Shown piece by piece: positions 8,040 through 17,058 of a stretch of 64,000 bases of DNA (the first letter of the stretch is position 1; every line of letters starts with the position of its first letter). The notes below the pieces were generated by a model. It ran no database searches. It was not told the origin of the DNA and saw only the letters and a list, made by a program, of their open reading frames with translations. The position numbers and the translations under genes were made by a program. The DNA is from Curvibacter delicatus NBRC 14919. GTDB lineage: Bacteria; Pseudomonadota; Gammaproteobacteria; Burkholderiales; Burkholderiaceae_C. The DNA lies in NCBI RefSeq assembly GCF_001592265.1, contig NZ_BCWP01000005.1, forward strand, positions 84,985 to 148,984, given 5' to 3'.

Positions 8040-9898
8040 ACCAGATCCAGCGCATCCCAATAGGGAATGGAGAGTCCGACCGCCAGTACACGCAAGGCAC
8101 ATGACGCCAGGTTGAAGCGGAGGAACAGCGGCTCGTTGAACATGCGGCCTTTGCCGTCCACCACCCGCAACTGCGTGTAGGTACTGCTCTGGTAAGGGAA
8201 AAACCAGAGATCGGAAAACATCGCCGCCAGAAAACCGATGAGCCAGGGGTTGATGCCGGTTGCCGCGGCCAGCGGCATGAGCAGAATGGCCGACACCACC
8301 ATGCCGGCCGTGATGGGCAAGGCCAGGCGGACCACCAGCACCACCCCTAGCTCGAGCAAGACCAGCCGGATGATGTCGTGCTGCAGCAGGTCGGCCATGC
8401 CGTCGATCCACGGCTTGATCTGGTCCACCAGATGCAGATGCTCCATCACACCCGTCAAGCCCTGCAACGACAGCAGGAAGAACACCATCGGCCAGTCCAC
8501 GTAGTTCTGGAAATTCTTCTTGCTGACCAGGCCATACAGCAACAAGGCCACCAGGATGAAGCCCCCCACCCATGGCAAGGGGATGTGGTGCCAGGACACC
8601 CCGGCAGCCCCCAGCACCAGCAGGGCCAGCGCCATCAGGGTAAAGCGTTCCTCTGCACCCAAAGGCCCCAGCAGGGCCAGTTGCTGCCGCACCTGATCCT
8701 TGGAAGCCGGCAAGGCCTGGCCCGGGCCGAAGAACAGGCGGTCCAGCACGAAATGCCCGCCCGTGACCACCATCGCACAGACCAAGGCGGCCACAAACCA
8801 GAACAACCCCTGGAACTCGTCCTGCAGCTGCGTCGGCAACATGGCAAACACGATCAGGTTGGAGCTCTTGCTGGTCAGGAACATGGGCGACATGTTCATC
8901 GCACCCGCATAGGTGGCGGCCGCCAGCCGGGTGTGCGCCTGACTGCCCGGCTGGACCCCGCCGGCGCTGCAGAAATCACGGTACAGCGGCAGCACCAGCG
9001 CCATGCGCGAATTGCTGGACGGCATGATGGGCGACAAGGCGTAACCGGAAGCCACCAGGGCAAAACCATGCCAGAACGGCGTGTCCGGCAACAGCACGCG
9101 CATCCACAGGATCAGGCGGTACGACAACCCGGAAGCCACCAGCACCCCGCCCAGCACGTACACCGCAACGAACAGGATCAGCCCACTGGAGGCAAAGCCG
9201 GACAACACCACATGGGCCGGCGCCAGGTCCACCAGCAGCATGGCCGCCATGGCGAACAGGGGCGGCACGAATTCGTCCACCAGCGAAAACATCCACATCG
9301 CAACCGTGGCCGACAGGATGGCCAGGAACAGCATGTTCGGCAAGGCCCACCCCTGGTGGATGCCCAACGCCAGCAGAAGCAGGGGCAGGAACAAGGCACA
9401 GCCCCAGCCCCAGACTTCGCGCCGCGATGTGCGCGCCGGCTGGCCAGCAACCACGGTGGTCGGCTCCGGCACGGAAGTGCCGCTGAGGCCGGACAGAAGC
9501 GCCCGCTGCGCCGCCGGGGCCAGCGCCGGCATCTCGGCCAGCACATCCAGCAAGGCGCGCTTCGACAGCACGATCAGCACCGTGTCAGCGGCCACGCTGG
9601 CGTCACGCACATACGTCGGCGCCCCGGCCAACACTTCCTCGCCCACCAGGGTGGCTGAAGACCCCATCGCCCCAGACGGCGCCTGCACCACCAGCTCGCC
9701 TTGCAACACCAGCAGCAACTCGGCGGCCGGGGCACCCGCCTGCACAACACGCTGACCGGCGGCTACATGCCGGAGCTCGACCGCCCCCAACAGCCGTGCC
9801 AAGGCCCGGCCAGACAGGCCGGCAAAAAGAGGCTCGGCCTGAATTCGGGCGGTAACCGTGGCAACAGGGGGCTCTGGCAACTCGGATGGCGGATTCAT
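8036..9898 (-). CDS. Cyclic-nucleotide-binding domain fused to SLC13/DASS-type permease
   Basis: A 620-residue fusion. Residues ~15-130 form a CRP-like cNMP-binding domain: LFAGLSGRALARLLGAVE, VVQAGAPAAELLLVLQGELVV, and a phosphate-cassette-like LVGEE...VRDASVAAD with the Gly-Glu and Arg in place. From about residue 160 on there are ten or more hydrophobic segments with the SLC13/CitT arrangement, including IMPSSNSRMALVLPL, a variant of the Ser-Asn-Thr substrate motif; the second copy is degenerate (LPITAGMVV). SLC13 members move dicarboxylates or sulfate with sodium. The start at 9898 (MNPPSELPEPP) is chosen; the frame is open to 9961. Gating by an intracellular nucleotide is inference. Confidence 0.8.
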   Translation of the reverse strand: MNPPSELPEPPVATVTARIQAEPLFAGLSGRALARLLGAVELRHVAAGQRVVQAGAPAAELLLVLQGELVVQAPSGAMGSSATLVGEEVLAGAPTYVRDASVAADTVLIVLSKRALLDVLAEMPALAPAAQRALLSGLSGTSVPEPTTVVAGQPARTSRREVWGWGCALFLPLLLLALGIHQGWALPNMLFLAILSATVAMWMFSLVDEFVPPLFAMAAMLLVDLAPAHVVLSGFASSGLILFVAVYVLGGVLVASGLSYRLILWMRVLLPDTPFWHGFALVASGYALSPIMPSSNSRMALVLPLYRDFCSAGGVQPGSQAHTRLAAATYAGAMNMSPMFLTSKSSNLIVFAMLPTQLQDEFQGLFWFVAALVCAMVVTGGHFVLDRLFFGPGQALPASKDQVRQQLALLGPLGAEERFTLMALALLVLGAAGVSWHHIPLPWVGGFILVALLLYGLVSKKNFQNYVDWPMVFFLLSLQGLTGVMEHLHLVDQIKPWIDGMADLLQHDIIRLVLLELGVVLVVRLALPITAGMVVSAILLMPLAAATGINPWLIGFLAAMFSDLWFFPYQSSTYTQLRVVDGKGRMFNEPLFLRFNLASCALRVLAVGLSIPYWDALDLV

Positions 9899-9958
9899 GG
9901 TCGGAACAAAAGACAGATGGAAAAATTCTAAGGGCGGCGCGACCGGCGCCAGAAACGA

Positions 9959-9983
9959 CAACGGCCAGCATGGCTGGCCGTTG
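9959..9983 (-). terminator. Intrinsic terminator downstream of ychF
   Basis: A perfect 11-base-pair inverted repeat, CAACGGCCAGC / GCTGGCCGTTG around a three-base loop, 45 bases past the ychF stop. On the minus strand it is followed by TCGTTT, a weak U-tract. Confidence 0.7.
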
Positions 9984-10027
9984 CGGCAACTACATCCAGG
10001 GCGGAAGGCACTGGAACAGGTGATTCA

Positions 10028-11122
10028 TCAGACGTTGAACAGGAAGTTCATCACGTCGCCGTCCTTGACGACGTACTCCTTGCCTTCGCTGCGCATCTTG
10101 CCCGCATCCTTGGCACCCTGCTCACCATTGCAGGCGATGAAATCCTCGAAGGCAATGGTCTGCGCGCGGATGAAGCCGCGCTCGAAGTCGCCGTGGATCA
10201 CGCCGGCCGCCTGCGGCGCGGTGTCGCCAATGTGGATGGTCCAGGCACGCACCTCCTTCACGCCGGCGGTGAAGTAGGTCTGCAGGCCCAGCAGCTTGAA
10301 GGCGGCACGGATCAGGCGATTCAGGCCCGGCTCGTCCTGTCCCATCTCGGACAGGAACAGCTCGCGGTCTTCGTCGCTCATGTCGGCCATGTCGGCTTCC
10401 ATCTTGGCGCAGATGGCCACCACCGGGGCATTCTGCGTGGCAGCGTAGTCTTTCAGGCGATCCAGGAACGGGTTGTTCTCGAAACCGGTCTCGCTCACAT
10501 TGCCGACGAACATTGCCGGCTTGGCGGTGATCAGGCACAGCGGCTTGAGCAGGGCCTGGTCTTCCTTGCTGAACTCCAGCGTGCGCACCGGTTTGCCTTC
10601 GTTGAGCGCGGCCTGCACGCGGGTGAGGATCTGCACCAGCTTGGCGGCCTCCTTGTCGTTGCCCGACTTGGACGCCTTGGTGTAACGCACCAGCGACTTG
10701 TCCACCGTGCCGAGGTCGGCCAGGCAGAGTTCGGTCTGGATCACTTCGATGTCGGCGATCGGGTCGACCCGACCAGCCACGTGGATCACGTTGTCGTCCT
10801 CGAAGCAGCGCACCACATTGACGATGGCATCGGTTTCACGGATGTGCGCCAGGAACTGGTTGCCCAGGCCCTCACCCTGGCTGGCACCCGCCACCAGCCC
10901 GGCAATGTCGACGAATTCGACGATGGCCGGCACGATGCGTTCGGGATGGATGATCTTCGCCAACTCGTTCAGCCGCGGATCAGGCACCTCAACGATGCCC
11001 ACGTTGGGCTCGATGGTGCAGAAGGGGTAGTTCTCCGCCGCAATGCCCGCCTTGGTCAGGGCGTTGAACAGGGTGGATTTACCGACATTGGGCAGGCCGA
11101 CGATGCCGCACTTGAGGCTCAT
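10028..11122 (-). CDS. ychF: Redox-regulated ATPase YchF (Obg-family)
   Basis: A 364-residue P-loop protein of the YchF/OLA1 family, which hydrolyses ATP rather than GTP and associates with ribosomes. Seen: Walker [16 protein letters not shown] at residues 8-22, the altered G4 region typical of Ych[23 protein letters not shown] (G3), and a C-terminal TGS domain ([38 protein letters not shown] split by strand) ending in [10 protein letters not shown]. The length and C-terminus are typical. Confidence 0.97.
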   Translation of the reverse strand: MSLKCGIVGLPNVGKSTLFNALTKAGIAAENYPFCTIEPNVGIVEVPDPRLNELAKIIHPERIVPAIVEFVDIAGLVAGASQGEGLGNQFLAHIRETDAIVNVVRCFEDDNVIHVAGRVDPIADIEVIQTELCLADLGTVDKSLVRYTKASKSGNDKEAAKLVQILTRVQAALNEGKPVRTLEFSKEDQALLKPLCLITAKPAMFVGNVSETGFENNPFLDRLKDYAATQNAPVVAICAKMEADMADMSDEDRELFLSEMGQDEPGLNRLIRAAFKLLGLQTYFTAGVKEVRAWTIHIGDTAPQAAGVIHGDFERGFIRAQTIAFEDFIACNGEQGAKDAGKMRSEGKEYVVKDGDVMNFLFNV

Positions 11123-11411
11123 GGAAATTCCTTAGAAATCATCAAACGATCGAAGCTGGGAGTGCGTGATCGAGGTGCCCGATCCACGCCAGGGGCACGA
11201 TGCCCCGGCTCGATCAACCCGGGCCAGGACAAGGCATTTCTGCAACGTTTGTCCTTGATCGACCCGGAAAACTGAGCCAATTGTACTGATCAGCGGATCC
11301 GTGCCGCATCACCCGGCCGCAAACACCGGGCCTGCCTTTCGGTTCTTCAGCCGCCATAGACTATCGTCAGATCTGGATCCCAATCACCCCGAGCCACCAA
11401 CAAACCCCGTC

Positions 11412-12392
11412 ATGACCTTCACTCGCCGCAAACTCTTGACGCTGACAGGCAGCGCGCTCGCCCTCCCCTGTGCGTTGGCGCAACCGGGCCCCATCTGGCC
11501 ATCCAAACCCCTCAAGATCGTCGTGGCCTACCCGCCGGGCGGGGTCAGCGACGTCATCGCCCGGGCCCTGGCAGAACAACTGGCAAGCCGGCTTGGGGTT
11601 CCCGTGCTGGTGGACAACAAGGCCGGCGCCAGCGGTTCGCTGGGCGTGGGCTGGGTCGCCAAGTCGGCGGCCGATGGCTACACGCTGGCGTTCTCGGCCA
11701 TCTCCCCGCTGACGCTCAGTCCACATCTTGGCAAATCAGGGTTCGACCCCGTCAAGGACATTGTGCCCGTCGCCAGCGTGATGTACTCGCCCGTCCTGAT
11801 AACCGCCACCTCGGCACTGAAAGAGGGCGACCTCAAGCGCTTGCTGGAAACAGCCCGTGCCCGGCCTGGGGCCATGCGCTGGGCCACCTCCGGGCCGGCC
11901 TCGTTGGGCCACGTCATGCTGGAGCAGATCCGTGCAGCGGCCCACGCGGACATCACCCATGTCCCCTACAAGGGCGGTGGCCAGCAGATCACCGATGCGC
12001 TGAGCGGTCAGTTTGAAGTGCTGTCAGTCAACACCTCATCTGCCATCCTGCAGCACATCAAGACGGGCAAGCTGCGCCCATTGGCTGTGGGCGCGCCCGC
12101 CAGGCTGAATAACCTGCCCACAGTGCCAACCTTGGCCGAACTGGGCTATCCCGCCGCCAACCTGAGCTCCCACTTTGGCATCCTGGCGCCGGCGGGCACA
12201 CCCGCCCCCGTCGTCACCCGCTTGAATGGTGAAATCAACGCGGTTCTGTCCACGCCCGCCATTCGTGAGCGCTTGCTGGCCGCAGAATGTGTACCGGAAC
12301 AGACCAGTCCCACCGAATTCGCCGGATTGATTGCCGCCGAATCCGCCGGCATGGCACGCATCATCCGCGACGCACAGATCAAGGCGGAATAG
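11412..12392 (+). CDS. Bug/TctC-family periplasmic solute receptor
   Basis: A 326-residue exported receptor of the Bordetella-uptake-gene family, which is greatly expanded in Burkholderiales. The N-terminus MTFTRRKLLTLTGSALALP is a twin-arginine-like signal (RRKLL) followed by AQA-type cleavage near ALAQP. Typical motifs follow: IVVAYPPGGVSDVIARALA, VDNKAGASGSLG, HVPYKGGGQQITDALSGQ and PTVPTLAELGYP. No tctA/tctB membrane genes are adjacent, so it is an orphan receptor; the ligand is unknown. The 289 bases between it and ychF contain no gene that I can see. Confidence 0.88.
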   Translation: MTFTRRKLLTLTGSALALPCALAQPGPIWPSKPLKIVVAYPPGGVSDVIARALAEQLASRLGVPVLVDNKAGASGSLGVGWVAKSAADGYTLAFSAISPLTLSPHLGKSGFDPVKDIVPVASVMYSPVLITATSALKEGDLKRLLETARARPGAMRWATSGPASLGHVMLEQIRAAAHADITHVPYKGGGQQITDALSGQFEVLSVNTSSAILQHIKTGKLRPLAVGAPARLNNLPTVPTLAELGYPAANLSSHFGILAPAGTPAPVVTRLNGEINAVLSTPAIRERLLAAECVPEQTSPTEFAGLIAAESAGMARIIRDAQIKAE

Positions 12393-12420
12393 ACGTCACG
12401 ACACGGGGTCAGGCAACGCG

Positions 12421-13335
12421 TCAGTCGAAACGGAAATCAGCTGCCACCAACTGCCCGACACGCAACACCGCATCCACCCCCGTCAGGGCGATGGCATTCA
12501 TGCCGAAGGTCACCGCACCGTTCAGCCGCGCATCTCGCCGATAGGCCTGCAGCGTATCGCTGACTTCCGGACTGCTTAATGCCGTGGCCGGATCGATGTT
12601 GGGGATCGGGCAGCGCGGGCAAGGTTTGACCGGCTTCAGAACCACATCGCCCTCGCCAGTGGCGATGCGCAAGGTGTCGAGTCGGTCCTCGTCGTGCGCC
12701 TCCAGGTCCGCCAGCACGATGTTGGGCCGGAACCGTTCCACCCCCACCGGCGCATGACCACCGGCCTGCAGCCGGGTGTTGAACTCGTCGAGCGAAGCCT
12801 GCCCCAGCACCAACAGCGGGAACCCATCGCTGAACTGGTTGAGCGCCTCCACGCCATCGGTCCACTTCAGACTGGACACGCGCCGGTGCTCCGGATCGAA
12901 ACGCACCAGTCGGTACTTGGCCGCCTGGGCAGTGGGCAAGCCCTGGTCTGACAAGGACAGGAAGTCGGTGAACCACTGGGCGGCAACATCGCCCATGTCG
13001 TAGGCCGGCACCTCGTCGTCCCAGACGCGCACCCGCGTCGGCTGCTCCACCACGTCGACCGCCAGATGCAGCGCCAGCATGCCGGGCGCGCGCAAGACCA
13101 GCTCCGTGCCGCCACGCTTGAACTCAGGCAACACCAAGGCCAGGCGCGGTTGTTCGCGCTGCGACACGAAGCCGCCCTGCGCATCCACCACCATCCAGGC
13201 ACGGTCGAGGTCGAAGCCGGTCTCGGTCAGCACCGTTTCCTGCAAGGCAATGCCGGCACAGGATTTGACCGGGTACACGAACAGCTGCGTTATGCGGGCC
13301 TGAACATCGCCCGGGCTGACAGTCGATTCACTCAC
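12421..13335 (-). CDS. MOSC-domain protein (YcbX-like)
   Basis: About 304 residues from a GTG start: an N-terminal MOSC-N beta-barrel (ITQLFVYPVKSCAGI, then GFDLDRAWMVVD) and a C-terminal MOSC domain with NIVLADLEAHDEDRLDTLRIATG and the cysteine motif KPVKPCPRCPIPNIDP. The domain is found in molybdenum-cofactor sulfurases and mARC/YcbX reductases that use the molybdenum cofactor to reduce N-hydroxylated compounds. An ATG at 13374 would add 13 residues but would reach into the divergent gene's leader; GGAG ten bases before the GTG supports 13335. Confidence 0.82.
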   Translation of the reverse strand: MSESTVSPGDVQARITQLFVYPVKSCAGIALQETVLTETGFDLDRAWMVVDAQGGFVSQREQPRLALVLPEFKRGGTELVLRAPGMLALHLAVDVVEQPTRVRVWDDEVPAYDMGDVAAQWFTDFLSLSDQGLPTAQAAKYRLVRFDPEHRRVSSLKWTDGVEALNQFSDGFPLLVLGQASLDEFNTRLQAGGHAPVGVERFRPNIVLADLEAHDEDRLDTLRIATGEGDVVLKPVKPCPRCPIPNIDPATALSSPEVSDTLQAYRRDARLNGAVTFGMNAIALTGVDAVLRVGQLVAADFRFD

Positions 13336-13415
13336 TTGGCAGGATCTCCATGGTTGTTGGAATGGAATTGACATCCGACAGAGTCGATTCTGCCCTGCCT
13401 TCTACAATGTTGCGC

Positions 13416-14528
13416 ATGGCTCTTCCCCTGGATGTTTGTATTCGTGGCAGCGGCATCGTGGGCCGCACGCTGGCCCTGCTGCTGGCGCGCGAGCGCCTGC
13501 GTGTCGGCTTGGTGGAAACACCGCCCCAAGCCAATGCCCCTGCCGATGTGCGTGCCTACGCCCTGAACCGCGCCTCCAAGGCCTTGCTCGACACCTTGCG
13601 CTGCTGGCCGGCTCCGCAGGCGGCCACCCCGGTCACCCACATGCAGATCTGGGGCGACCGTGGCGGCGAAGTCAACTTCGACGCCAGCGAACTCGGCGCC
13701 GCCGCCTTGACCTGGATCGTTGATGTTCCGGTGCTGGAAGCGCAGCTGGCGCAGGCCGTCAGCTTCCAACCACAGATCGAAGTGTTGACCGCCCCGGCGC
13801 CTGCCAAGCTCACCGTGGTCTGTGAAGGCCGCGCCAGCAGCACACGTGCCGAGTTCGGCGTCGACTTCCAGGTCACCCCCTATACCCAACACGCACTGGC
13901 AGCCCGGATCCAGTGCGAGAAACCACATGGCCAGAATGCGCGCCAGTGGTTTGCCAACGGCGACATCCTGGCGTTTCTGCCCATGGGCGGCGAACAAGGG
14001 AACTCCGTGGCGATTGTCTGGTCTGTATCTCCTGAGCACGCGGCCCGCTTGCAGGCTGCCAATCTGGATGACTTCTGCCGCGAACTGGAAGCCGCCAGCG
14101 GGCACATGCTGGGCCCGTTGACGCTGATCAGCGAGCGCCGGCTCTGGCCGCTGCAGAAGGCCCAGGCCCGGCAATGGACCGGCCAGGCCGCCTGTGGTGC
14201 GTGGGTACTGGCCGGCGACGCCGCCCACAACGTGCACCCGCTGGCGGGCCAGGGCTTGAACCTGGGGCTGGCCGATGTGGCGGAGCTGGCCAAGGTCTTG
14301 CGTGAGCGCGATTACTGGCGCGACGTGGGCGATGCCAAGCTGCTGCGTCGTTATGAACGTGCCCGCAAGGCCGGCATGCGGGCCCTGGATACCGGCATGG
14401 ACGGCCTGCAGTTGCTGTTTGCCCGTGAAGGCGAAACTTGGCGCTCGTTGCGCAACTGGGGCATGAACACCGTGGAGCGCAGCGGATTGCTCAAACAGTG
14501 GCTGACCCGACAGGCCATGGATTTTTGA
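13416..14528 (+). CDS. UbiH/UbiF-type FAD-dependent monooxygenase
   Basis: A 370-residue flavoprotein hydroxylase of the UbiH/UbiF/VisC/COQ6 family, members of which hydroxylate the ubiquinone ring. Seen: N-terminal dinucleotide fold DVCIRGSGIVGRTLALLLARE, the second FAD motif GAWVLAGDAAHNVHPLAGQGLNLGLADV near residue 265-290, and a central DG-like region (ILAFLPMGGEQGNSVAIVWS). Which ring position is hydroxylated cannot be told from sequence. An ATG nine bases upstream (13407) is an alternative start. It precedes dsbC by only 17 bases. Confidence 0.87.
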   Translation: MALPLDVCIRGSGIVGRTLALLLARERLRVGLVETPPQANAPADVRAYALNRASKALLDTLRCWPAPQAATPVTHMQIWGDRGGEVNFDASELGAAALTWIVDVPVLEAQLAQAVSFQPQIEVLTAPAPAKLTVVCEGRASSTRAEFGVDFQVTPYTQHALAARIQCEKPHGQNARQWFANGDILAFLPMGGEQGNSVAIVWSVSPEHAARLQAANLDDFCRELEAASGHMLGPLTLISERRLWPLQKAQARQWTGQAACGAWVLAGDAAHNVHPLAGQGLNLGLADVAELAKVLRERDYWRDVGDAKLLRRYERARKAGMRALDTGMDGLQLLFAREGETWRSLRNWGMNTVERSGLLKQWLTRQAMDF

Positions 14529-14545
14529 ACCACGCGATGCGTCGC

Positions 14546-15271
14546 ATGAAACGAATGATGATGAATGCTCTGAAAACCCTGTTGGTCAGCACGTGCATCC
14601 TGGCCGGTATCGGCGCCCAGGCCCAGGAAGCGGCGATCCGCAAAAACCTGTCTGAACGCATCCCGCAACTGCAGAAGATCGACGAGGTCAGCAAGACCCC
14701 GGTCAATGGCCTGTACGAGGTCCGTGTCAACGGCACCGACATTTTCTACACCGATGCCGATGCCAACTACCTGATCCAGGGCAACCTGATCGACACGCGC
14801 CAGCGCCGCAACCTGACCGAGGAGCGCATCGACAAGCTGACCGCCGTGAACTTCGACAGCCTGCCGCTGAAAGACGCCTTCACCGTGGTGCGCGGCAACG
14901 GCAAGCGCAAGGTCGCCGTGTTCGAAGATCCGAACTGCGGCTATTGCAAACGTTTCGAGCGCGATCTGGACAAGGTGACCAACGTCACGGTCTACACCTT
15001 CCTTTACCCCATCCTCAGCCCGGACTCGGCGGAGAAATCGAAGAACATCTGGTGCGCCAAGGACAAGGCCAAAGCGTGGCAGGACTACATGCTGCGCGAC
15101 CAGCCCCTCCCCGCCGCCAGCTGTGATGTCTCGGCCATTACCCGCAACCTGGAACTCGGCCGCAAGCACAAGATCACCGGCACACCGACCCTGATCTTTG
15201 CCGACGGCTCACGCGTGCCGGGCGCCATCAACGCCCAACAGATCGAAAAGTACCTGAACGAAACCCGCTAA
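14546..15271 (+). CDS. dsbC: Periplasmic disulfide isomerase DsbC
   Basis: A roughly 241-residue periplasmic thiol:disulfide isomerase. Signal peptide MKRMMMNALKTLLVSTCILAGIGAQAQ, then an N-terminal dimerisation domain (PVNGLYEVRVNGTDIFYTDAD) and a thioredoxin domain with the active site NCGYCKRFERDL and the cis-proline loop ITGTPTLIFADG. Several in-frame ATG codons (14537 to 14561) make the exact start uncertain. It lies directly behind the monooxygenase and 11 bases before the M61 peptidase. Confidence 0.93.
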   Translation: MKRMMMNALKTLLVSTCILAGIGAQAQEAAIRKNLSERIPQLQKIDEVSKTPVNGLYEVRVNGTDIFYTDADANYLIQGNLIDTRQRRNLTEERIDKLTAVNFDSLPLKDAFTVVRGNGKRKVAVFEDPNCGYCKRFERDLDKVTNVTVYTFLYPILSPDSAEKSKNIWCAKDKAKAWQDYMLRDQPLPAASCDVSAITRNLELGRKHKITGTPTLIFADGSRVPGAINAQQIEKYLNETR

Positions 15272-15282
15272 ACCGTCGCCGC

Positions 15283-17058
15283 ATGTCCAAAGACTCAGCC
15301 CCCGTCGCCATTCACTACCGTGTGGAGGCTGCCGACCTGCATGCCCACCTGTTTCGTGTCACGCTGACCGTTGCGCAACCCCAAGCGCAACAGCGCGTGT
15401 CGCTGCCTGTCTGGATTCCCGGCAGCTATCTGGTGCGCGAATTTTCGAAAAACCTGCAGCGGCTGCAGGCACGGCAAGGCGGCAGGCTGGTTTCTGTGCA
15501 GCAGCTCGACAAATGCAGCTGGCAGGTCGAGTGCGCACCACAGCGCCCGCTGGTACTGAGCTACGAGGTCTATGCGTTTGACAACTCGGTCCGCACCGCC
15601 TGGCTCGATGCCACGCGTGGTTTCTTCAACGGCACCAGCCTGTGCCTGCGCGTTGAGGGCCAGGAAGATGCCCCCCACGAACTTGAGCTGGTCGCCAGTC
15701 GGGCCATCGCCGATTGGTCCGTGGCCACCGGCCTGAGCCCGCTGAAGGTCAACCGACGTGGCTTCGGCCGTTACCGTGCGACCGATTACGATGAGCTGGT
15801 CGATTGCCCGGTAGAACTGGGGGAGTTCTGGAGCGACACGTTCACCGCCGGTGGCGTGCCGCACCGCTTTGTGGTCGCAGGCGCGCCACCGAGCTTTGAC
15901 GGCGAACGACTACTGGCCGACACGCGCAAGATATGCGAGGCGGAAATGCGTCTCTGGCACAGCAGCGACACCGGCAAACGGAACAAGGCGCCGCACCGCA
16001 ACTACCTGTTCATGCTCAACGCCACCGACGACGGTTATGGCGGTCTGGAGCATCGCAATTCGACGGCGCTGATCTGTGCCCGCCGCGACCTGCCGCGCCT
16101 GGGCGCCAAGCCAGGCGAGGGCTATACCACGCTGCTGGGACTGATCAGCCACGAGTACTTCCACACCTGGAACGTCAAGCGCCTGCGCCCGGCCGAGTTC
16201 GCACGCTACGACTACGTGCAGGAAAACTATACGCAACTGCTCTGGTTCTTCGAAGGCTTCACCAGCTATTACGACGACCTGCTGCTGCGCCGCGCCGGCC
16301 TGATCGACAACACGACCTACCTCAAGCTGCTCAACAAAACCCTCAACCAGGTGATGCAGACACCGGGCCGCGCCGTGCAGTCGGTGGCCCAGGCCAGCTT
16401 CGACGCCTGGGTCAAGTACTACCGGCAGGACGAGAACACGCCGAATGCCACCGTGAGCTACTACAGCAAAGGTGCGCTGGTGGCTTTGTGCCTGGACCTT
16501 ACCTTGCGCGCGGAAGGGCCGCACACGCTCGACGAGGTGATGCGCGCCCTGTGGCAGCGCTGCCGAGGCGGCCCGATGTCTGAGGACGACCTGTTGCAGG
16601 TGCTGCAGGGCCTCACCGGCCGCTCCTACGCCCGCGAAATCAAGCGCTGGGTGCACAGCACGGTCGAGCTGCCGCTCAAGGAGCTGCTGGAGCAGCACGG
16701 CGTGGCGATTCAGGAAGAACCGGCCCAACTGGCACAGCAGCTGGGCTTGCGCGTGGCCGAGGGAAGTGCCCTCCAGATCAAGACCGTGCTGCGCGGCGGC
16801 GCGGCCGAACGGGCCGGCCTGGCCGCCGGCGATGAATGGCTGGGCGTGGAAATCGGCAGCGGCAAGACCCGCAGCGGCTGGCGCCTCACCAAACTCGACG
16901 ACCTGCCGCTTTATGCCGGCGCACACCCCAAGGTCCAAGCCCTGGTAGCGCGCGACAAGCGGCTGCTGAAGCTCACGCTCAACCTGCCGCGTGCGGTGAC
17001 CACCTGGCGCCTGTCGGTACGCGATCAGCAGCTCATCGAGCGCTGGCTCGCCACTTGA
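15283..17058 (+). CDS. M61-family glycyl aminopeptidase with PDZ domain
   Basis: A 591-residue zinc metallopeptidase. The HEYFH zinc motif is at residues 290-294 (HEYFHTWNVKRLRP), with the third ligand Glu in LLWFFEGFTSYYDDLLLRRAGL at about residue 324. An N-terminal beta domain (VSLPVWIPGSYLVREFSKNLQ) is typical of the family, and a PDZ domain sits near residues 490-560 (VLRGGAAERAGLAAGDEWLGVEIG). No signal peptide is visible, so it is probably cytosolic. Family members remove N-terminal Gly/Ala or cut acidic substrates. Confidence 0.9.
   Translation: MSKDSAPVAIHYRVEAADLHAHLFRVTLTVAQPQAQQRVSLPVWIPGSYLVREFSKNLQRLQARQGGRLVSVQQLDKCSWQVECAPQRPLVLSYEVYAFDNSVRTAWLDATRGFFNGTSLCLRVEGQEDAPHELELVASRAIADWSVATGLSPLKVNRRGFGRYRATDYDELVDCPVELGEFWSDTFTAGGVPHRFVVAGAPPSFDGERLLADTRKICEAEMRLWHSSDTGKRNKAPHRNYLFMLNATDDGYGGLEHRNSTALICARRDLPRLGAKPGEGYTTLLGLISHEYFHTWNVKRLRPAEFARYDYVQENYTQLLWFFEGFTSYYDDLLLRRAGLIDNTTYLKLLNKTLNQVMQTPGRAVQSVAQASFDAWVKYYRQDENTPNATVSYYSKGALVALCLDLTLRAEGPHTLDEVMRALWQRCRGGPMSEDDLLQVLQGLTGRSYAREIKRWVHSTVELPLKELLEQHGVAIQEEPAQLAQQLGLRVAEGSALQIKTVLRGGAAERAGLAAGDEWLGVEIGSGKTRSGWRLTKLDDLPLYAGAHPKVQALVARDKRLLKLTLNLPRAVTTWRLSVRDQQLIERWLAT

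Noticed and set aside
13374..13416. Earlier start of the MOSC gene at 13374 and of the monooxygenase at 13350
   Set aside because: These starts would make the divergent genes overlap; the added residues do not match family N-termini and have no good ribosome binding sites.
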